Shown here: positions 6,339-10,069 of the stretch, piece by piece
How the letters are laid out: the number at the start of each line of letters is the position of its first letter
Position numbering within the stretch: position 1 is the first letter of the stretch
NCBI GenBank assembly: GCA_003522945.1
Contig: DPHR01000135.1
Span: forward strand, 1 to 10,069
DNA from: Clostridiales bacterium
GTDB lineage: Bacteria > Bacillota > Clostridia > Oscillospirales > Oscillospiraceae
Direction: 5' to 3'
DNA: 10,069 nt
Position numbers and translations under genes: made by a program
Notes under the pieces: generated by a model
Told to the model about the DNA's origin: nothing
Seen by the model: only the letters and a program-made list of their open reading frames with translations
The model's database searches: none

Positions 6339-7343
6339 ATGGCAAACAAAAAAGTTTCGGACAAAGATTATCTGTTCATCTCCTCGATGCTCAAGGCACG
6401 GGAGAACCGCATGCTCCGCCGTGACCGGCTCGAGCAGATGCTCTCCTCCGGCAGCTTTGAGGAAGCCGCAAGGCTCCTCGCCGAGATCGGCTGGCCCGAT
6501 CTTTCCGGCAAGGGCAGCGCGGCGGTGAGCGAGGCGCTTGCCAAGCGTCAGGCGGAGATCTATGCGGAGATCACCCGCTTCGTTCCGGAAAAGGAGCTGG
6601 TGGGCATCTTCCGGCTGAAGTACGACTACCACAACGCCAAAACCATCGTCAAGGGCGAGGGCGCGGGCGTTGACGCGGCGTACCTCCTCTCCGACGCCGG
6701 ACAGGTCGAGCCGGAAAAGCTTGAAGCGGCGTTCCGCGAGGACAGCTTCCAGTTCATCCCCGGAAAGCTCGGCCCCGCCATGGCGGAGGCCAAGGGCATT
6801 CTTGCCCGCACCGGCAATCCGCAGCTGGCGGACTTCGCGCTCGACAAGGCGTACTATGAGGATCTCAAGGCGCTGGCCGACGCGGTGTCGAGCCCCTTCG
6901 TGAAGGGCTATGTCACAACGCTCATCGACAGCGCGAACCTCCGCGCCGCGGTGCGCTGCGTGCGCATGGGCAAGGACGCGGAGTTTCTCCGCGGCGCGCT
7001 CGTCGCGGGCGGCAATGTTCCGGTGCAGCGGCTTGTGCAGGCGGTGTTCTCCGGCGAGGGGATCGCCGCGGCGTTCGCTTCGACGCCGTTCAGCGATGCC
7101 GCCGCGCTCGGCGCGGCCGCGATCGAGGGCGGCACGATGACGGAGTTTGAGCGCGAGTGCGACAACGCCGTCAACCGCTACATGACCGGCGCGCATCTCA
7201 AGAGCTTCGGCCCCGAACAGGTCGTCGGCTATCTGACGGCGGAGGAGGGCAACACCATGGCGGTCCGCATGGTGCTCACCGGGCTTCTGGCCGGCATCGA
7301 CCCGGAGCGACTGAAAGAAAGGCTGCGTGAGAGCTATGTATAA
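6339..7343 (+). CDS. ntpC: V-type ATP synthase subunit C (d-like rotor socket)
   Basis: A 334-residue soluble, mostly helical protein matching the bacterial/archaeal subunit C (eukaryotic d) family in length and in blocks such as DYLFISSMLKARENRML near the start and FRLKYDYHNAKTIVKGE near residues 88-105. It sits as a funnel-shaped socket on the K ring and receives the central stalk, passing rotation between the two motors. The start is set at the ATG 6339 (MANKKVSDKDY), with GGAAGG/GGGAAG 5-10 bases upstream; an in-frame TTG at 6321 would add six residues and remove that ribosome binding site, so it is less likely. The 3' end overlaps the next gene by 8 bases. Confidence 0.93.
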   Translation: MANKKVSDKDYLFISSMLKARENRMLRRDRLEQMLSSGSFEEAARLLAEIGWPDLSGKGSAAVSEALAKRQAEIYAEITRFVPEKELVGIFRLKYDYHNAKTIVKGEGAGVDAAYLLSDAGQVEPEKLEAAFREDSFQFIPGKLGPAMAEAKGILARTGNPQLADFALDKAYYEDLKALADAVSSPFVKGYVTTLIDSANLRAAVRCVRMGKDAEFLRGALVAGGNVPVQRLVQAVFSGEGIAAAFASTPFSDAAALGAAAIEGGTMTEFERECDNAVNRYMTGAHLKSFGPEQVVGYLTAEEGNTMAVRMVLTGLLAGIDPERLKERLRESYV

Positions 7344-7650
7344 GATCGGCGTCATGGGCGGCAGAGAGACCGTTATGGGCTTTAAAGCGCTCGGGCTGGA
7401 CGTGTTCCCCGTGGACAGCGCGGACGAGGCGCGGCACACTCTCCGCCGGATCACCTCCGGCGAGAGCGAATACGCCATCCTCTATCTGGAGGAGAACCTT
7501 GCCGCGGAGCTCTCGCATGAGATCGACCGCTTCAAGGACAGCCCCACCCCGGCGATCATCCTCATCCCCGGACGGGACGGGACGCTCGGCCTCGGCCAGA
7601 GCGCGCTGCGCTCGGCGGTGGAACGCGCCGTCGGCAGCAATATCCTGTAA
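7336..7650 (+). CDS. ntpG: V-type ATP synthase subunit F (central stalk; NtpG in E. hirae)
   Basis: A 104-residue protein with the subunit F signature: an MYKIGVMGGRETVMGFKALG start, a central YAILYLEENLA strand, and an AIILIPGRDGTLG segment, forming a small Rossmann-like domain with a C-terminal helix. It binds subunit D in the central rotor shaft and helps link it to subunit C. The ATG at 7336 lies inside the end of subunit C (8-base overlap ATGTATAA), so translation is probably coupled. An in-frame GTG at 7327 would add MRA and is less likely because the family normally starts at the MYKIGV strand. In E. hirae naming this gene is ntpG; many annotations call it atpF. Confidence 0.93.
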   Translation: MYKIGVMGGRETVMGFKALGLDVFPVDSADEARHTLRRITSGESEYAILYLEENLAAELSHEIDRFKDSPTPAIILIPGRDGTLGLGQSALRSAVERAVGSNIL

Positions 7651-7671
7651 GTTTATAAAGACGACCCTTTT

Positions 7672-7710
7672 GCGCCGCATGCGGCGCGCCGGGCGGCAGC
7701 GCCGCGCCGG
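7672..7710. repeat. Two adjacent GC-rich hairpins between subunits F and A
   Basis: The first is a perfect 16-base palindrome, GCGCCGCATGCGGCGC (7672-7687). The second (7689-7710) pairs CCGG (7689-7692) with CCGG (7707-7710) and GCGGC (7693-7697) with GCCGC (7701-7705) around AGC, with one bulged G at 7706. The pair occupies the only long gap within the operon (7651-7736). A T-run comes before rather than after the stems on the plus strand, so these are not intrinsic terminators. They may slow exonucleases, mark an RNA processing site, or be a dispersed intergenic repeat. Confidence 0.6.
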
Positions 7711-7723
7711 AACCTTAACGGAA

Positions 7724-7729
7724 AGAAGG
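7724..7729 (+). promoter_or_regulatory. Ribosome binding site that supports the TTG start of subunit A
   Basis: AGAAGG lies 7 bases before TTG at 7737. No ATG or GTG in frame gives the conserved SGKVIKVSGPLVVA start, so this site and the protein alignment together fix the TTG. Confidence 0.6.
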
Positions 7730-7736
7730 TAGAACA

Positions 7737-9509
7737 TTGAGCGGAAAAGTGATTAAAGTATCCGGACCGCTGGTGGTGGCCGACGGTCTGGAGGACGCCA
7801 ACGTATCGGACGTTGTCCGTGTCGGCGAACAGCACCTGATCGGCGAGATACTGAATATGACCGGAGGCAGCGCCTCCATTCAGGTCTACGAAGAGACCTC
7901 CGGCCTTGGCCCCGGCGCCGAGGTCGTGACGACCGGTATGCCGCTGAGCGTGGAGCTCGGGCCCGGCATGCTCGAAAACATCTATGACGGCATCCAGCGT
8001 CCCCTGCCGGAGATCCGCGATCTCACCGGCGAGACGATCGCCCGCGGCGTGAGCGTTCCGGCGCTCAACCGCAAGAAGATCTGGAACTTCGTCCCCGCGG
8101 CGAAGGAGGGCGACGAGCTCGCCGCCGGCGACGTGCTCGGCACCGTGCAGGAGACGACCGCCATCCTCCACAAGATCATGGTTCCCCCGACGATCAAGAA
8201 GGGCACCGTGAAGTGGATCCGCGGCGGCGAATTCACCGTCGAGGAAAAAATCGCCTGCCTGACGCTCGGCGACGGCAGCGAGATCGAGCTGGATATGATC
8301 CAGCGCTGGCCGGTGCGTATCCAGCGCCCGAACGCCGGCAAATTCACCCCCAGCCGTCCGCTGAACTCCGGACAGCGCATCATCGACACCATGTTCCCCG
8401 TCGCCAAGGGCGGCACGGCAGCCGTCCCCGGCCCGTTCGGCAGCGGCAAGACCGTCGTGCAGCACCAGCTCGCAAAGTGGTCGGATGTGGATATCGTTGT
8501 CTACATCGGCTGCGGCGAGCGCGGCAACGAGATGACCGACGTTCTCAACGAGTTCCCCGAGCTGAAAGACCCCCGCAGCGGCGAACCGCTGATGAAGCGC
8601 ACGGTGCTTATCGCGAACACCTCCGATATGCCCGTGGCCGCGCGTGAGGCTTCCATCTACACCGGCATCACCATCGCGGAGTATTTCCGCGACATGGGCT
8701 ATGACGTTGCCGTTCTCGCCGACTCCACGTCCCGCTGGGCCGAGGCGCTGCGCGAAATGTCCGGCCGTCTGGAAGAGATGCCCGGCGAAGAGGGCTACCC
8801 CGCGTACCTCGCCAGCCGTATCGCGCAGTTCTACGAGCGCGCCGGCTGCGTCACCTGCCTCGGCAGCGACAAGCGTCAGGGCAGCGTCACCGCCATCGGC
8901 GCCGTCTCGCCTCCGGGCGGCGACACGTCCGAGCCAGTCTCGCAGGCGACGATGCGTATCGTCAAGGTGTTCTGGGCGCTTGACAGCTCTCTGGCCTACG
9001 CCCGCCACTTCCCGGCGATCAACTGGCTGACGTCGTACTCGCTGTACACCGACTCGCTGCGCGAGTTCTACGATAAGGAATTCGGCGCGACGTATATGGC
9101 CAACCGCACGAAGGCCATGAGCATTCTGCAGGAAGAGGCAGAGCTTCAGGAGATCGTCCGTCTCGTCGGTCAGGACGCGCTCAGCCCCGCCGACCGCATG
9201 ACGATGGAGACCGCGCGTATGATCCGCGAGGACTTCCTGCAGCAGAACGCCTTCATCACCGAGGACGCCTATTCCTCTTACGGCAAGCAGTACCGCCTGC
9301 TTGATCTCGTGCTGCAGTATGACGCGAAGTGCCGCGCCGCGCTCGGCAAGGGCGCCGAGCTCAACGGTCTCTTCAGCATCGGCGCGCGCGAGGCCATCGG
9401 CCGCGCGAAAATGGCGCCGCAGGAAGAATATGAGAAGGTTTACGACGGCATTCTCGACGAGATGCAGTCCGAGATCGACGAAGTTGTCCGGGGAGGTGAG
9501 GAGCAGTGA
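7737..9509 (+). CDS. ntpA: V-type ATP synthase catalytic subunit A
   Basis: A 590-residue catalytic subunit. The N-terminus (SGKVIKVSGPLVVADGL) is the family's beta-barrel start, followed by the A-specific insert domain (about 110-190), the nucleotide-binding core and the helical C-terminal domain. The P-loop is GPFGSGKT (232-239) with K238; E261 and R262 in GCGERGNEMTDV are at the same numbers as the catalytic residues in E. hirae NtpA. The conserved SRWAEALREMSGRLEEMPGE and SPPGGDTSEPV blocks are intact. Three A subunits alternate with three B subunits and hydrolyse or make ATP at their interfaces. The start codon is TTG, unlike the ATGs of the preceding ATPase genes, after an 86-base gap with strong hairpins. 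The stop overlaps the start of subunit B (GTGA). Confidence 0.97.
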   Translation: MSGKVIKVSGPLVVADGLEDANVSDVVRVGEQHLIGEILNMTGGSASIQVYEETSGLGPGAEVVTTGMPLSVELGPGMLENIYDGIQRPLPEIRDLTGETIARGVSVPALNRKKIWNFVPAAKEGDELAAGDVLGTVQETTAILHKIMVPPTIKKGTVKWIRGGEFTVEEKIACLTLGDGSEIELDMIQRWPVRIQRPNAGKFTPSRPLNSGQRIIDTMFPVAKGGTAAVPGPFGSGKTVVQHQLAKWSDVDIVVYIGCGERGNEMTDVLNEFPELKDPRSGEPLMKRTVLIANTSDMPVAAREASIYTGITIAEYFRDMGYDVAVLADSTSRWAEALREMSGRLEEMPGEEGYPAYLASRIAQFYERAGCVTCLGSDKRQGSVTAIGAVSPPGGDTSEPVSQATMRIVKVFWALDSSLAYARHFPAINWLTSYSLYTDSLREFYDKEFGATYMANRTKAMSILQEEAELQEIVRLVGQDALSPADRMTMETARMIREDFLQQNAFITEDAYSSYGKQYRLLDLVLQYDAKCRAALGKGAELNGLFSIGAREAIGRAKMAPQEEYEKVYDGILDEMQSEIDEVVRGGEEQ

Positions 9510-10069
9510 TCCGCGAATATAAGACAATTAAGGAGATCGCCAGCCCTCTGATGATCGTGGAGCACGTCGATGGCGTCACCTACGACGAGCTGGCGGAGAT
9601 CGAGCTGCCGAACGGCAGCGTCCGGCGCTGCAAGGTGCTCGAAGTTGAGGGCGACCGCGCGGTCGTGCAGCTCTTCGAGTCGGCGCAGGGCATCAACCTT
9701 GCCGAGAGCAAGGTCCGCTTCCTCGGCCATCCGCTCGAGCTTGGCGTGAGCGAGGATATGCTCGGCCGTGTCTTCAACGGCATGGGCGAGCCGATCGACG
9801 GAGGCCCGGCCATCATCGCCGAGGAGCACCGCGACATCAACGGTCTTCCCATGAACCCCGCCGCCCGTGCTTACCCCGCCGAGTTCATCCAGACCGGCGT
9901 TTCCACCATCGACGGATTGAACACCCTCGTCCGCGGCCAGAAGCTGCCCATCTTCTCCTGCTCCGGCCTGCCCCACGCGGCGCTCGCCGCGCAGATCGCG
10001 CGTCAGGCGAAGGTGCTCGGCGACGGTGAGAACTTCGCCGTCGTGTTCGCCGCCATCGGCATCACGTTC
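9506..10069 (+). CDS. ntpB: V-type ATP synthase subunit B (partial, C-terminus beyond right edge)
   Basis: The frame starts at a GTG at 9506 and stays open for 188 codons to the edge. MIREYKTIKEIASPLMIVE is the typical start of subunit B; residues to about 75 form the beta-barrel, and IDGLNTLVRGQKLPIFS leads into the nucleotide-binding domain, ending in AVVFAAIGITF. The degenerate P-loop typical of B, usually GSGLPHN, reads CSGLPHA here; B is non-catalytic, so this need not impair function. B contributes the other half of the catalytic interface (the arginine finger lies past the edge). The GTG overlaps the TGA stop of subunit A by 4 bases, and GGGGAGGTGAGGAG just upstream gives a strong binding site. 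A subunit D gene is expected next. Confidence 0.96.
   Translation, partial: MIREYKTIKEIASPLMIVEHVDGVTYDELAEIELPNGSVRRCKVLEVEGDRAVVQLFESAQGINLAESKVRFLGHPLELGVSEDMLGRVFNGMGEPIDGGPAIIAEEHRDINGLPMNPAARAYPAEFIQTGVSTIDGLNTLVRGQKLPIFSCSGLPHAALAAQIARQAKVLGDGENFAVVFAAIGITF

Noticed and set aside
6321..6341. Upstream TTG start for subunit C at 6321
   Set aside because: It would cover the GGAAGG/GGGAAG ribosome binding site and add residues not typical of the family; the ATG at 6339 fits better.
6042..7478. A 478-codon minus-strand open frame opposite subunits E, C and F
   Set aside because: Antisense shadow of conserved genes, kept open by high GC and codon bias; no recognisable protein features.
7672..7710. 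Intrinsic terminator between subunits F and A
   Set aside because: The stems are strong but are followed by GC-rich and mixed sequence rather than a T-run, and the operon clearly continues in conserved order.
7653..9527. A 624-codon minus-strand open frame opposite subunit A
   Set aside because: Antisense to the highly conserved catalytic subunit; no family features.
2879..10069. F-type (F1Fo) ATP synthase operon
   Set aside because: Subunit I with a large soluble half, a four-helix K, a 590-residue A with the insert domain, and subunits C and F of V-type families rule this out.

Overview
The window is a GC-rich stretch of bacterial chromosome whose plus-strand half is a V-type (A/V-type) ATPase operon. 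The gene order is peripheral-stalk G/H-like subunit, I, K, E, C, F, A, B, the same order as the Enterococcus hirae ntpFIKECGABD operon; subunit B runs off the right edge and a D gene is expected just beyond it. Clostridial-type lipoprotein and LysM proteins, strong AGGAGG-like ribosome binding sites, and high-GC codon use together suggest a GC-rich member of the Clostridia (Oscillospiraceae-like). The taxon is an inference.

Bases 1-2596 hold three minus-strand genes: a stand-alone protein resembling the catalytic domain of 2-oxo acid dehydrogenase E2 (1715-2596), an orphan lipoprotein (618-1553), and a secreted protein with two LysM domains cut by the left edge (1-514). The E2-like gene and the lipoprotein gene each have a recognisable sigma-A-like promoter on the minus strand, and each promoter has an inverted repeat just downstream at or near the predicted transcript start. 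The LysM gene may share the lipoprotein transcript.

The divergent spacer 2597-2878 separates these genes from the ATPase operon. It holds two overlapping minus-strand promoters, a perfect 8-bp inverted repeat, and only a weak candidate plus-strand promoter.

From 2879 to the right edge the ATPase genes are tightly packed, with overlaps or gaps under 25 bases, except for an 86-base gap between F and A. That gap carries two adjacent GC-rich hairpins and precedes a TTG-started subunit A. Products form a rotary enzyme: A3B3 catalytic head (A keeps the P-loop lysine K238 and catalytic E261), central stalk F (and D) with socket C, peripheral stalks of E plus the G/H-like protein, and membrane part I plus a K ring. 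Subunit K keeps the side chains that bind Na+ in E. hirae NtpK (T64, Q65, Q118, E147, plus Y68), so a Na+-coupled enzyme is the reasonable prediction.

Most of the window is a well-known complex. The points that deserve a second look are the hairpin pair between F and A, the E2-like protein that lacks the catalytic histidine, and the promoter-associated inverted repeats on the minus strand. I saw no mobile element, CRISPR array, tRNA or rRNA.
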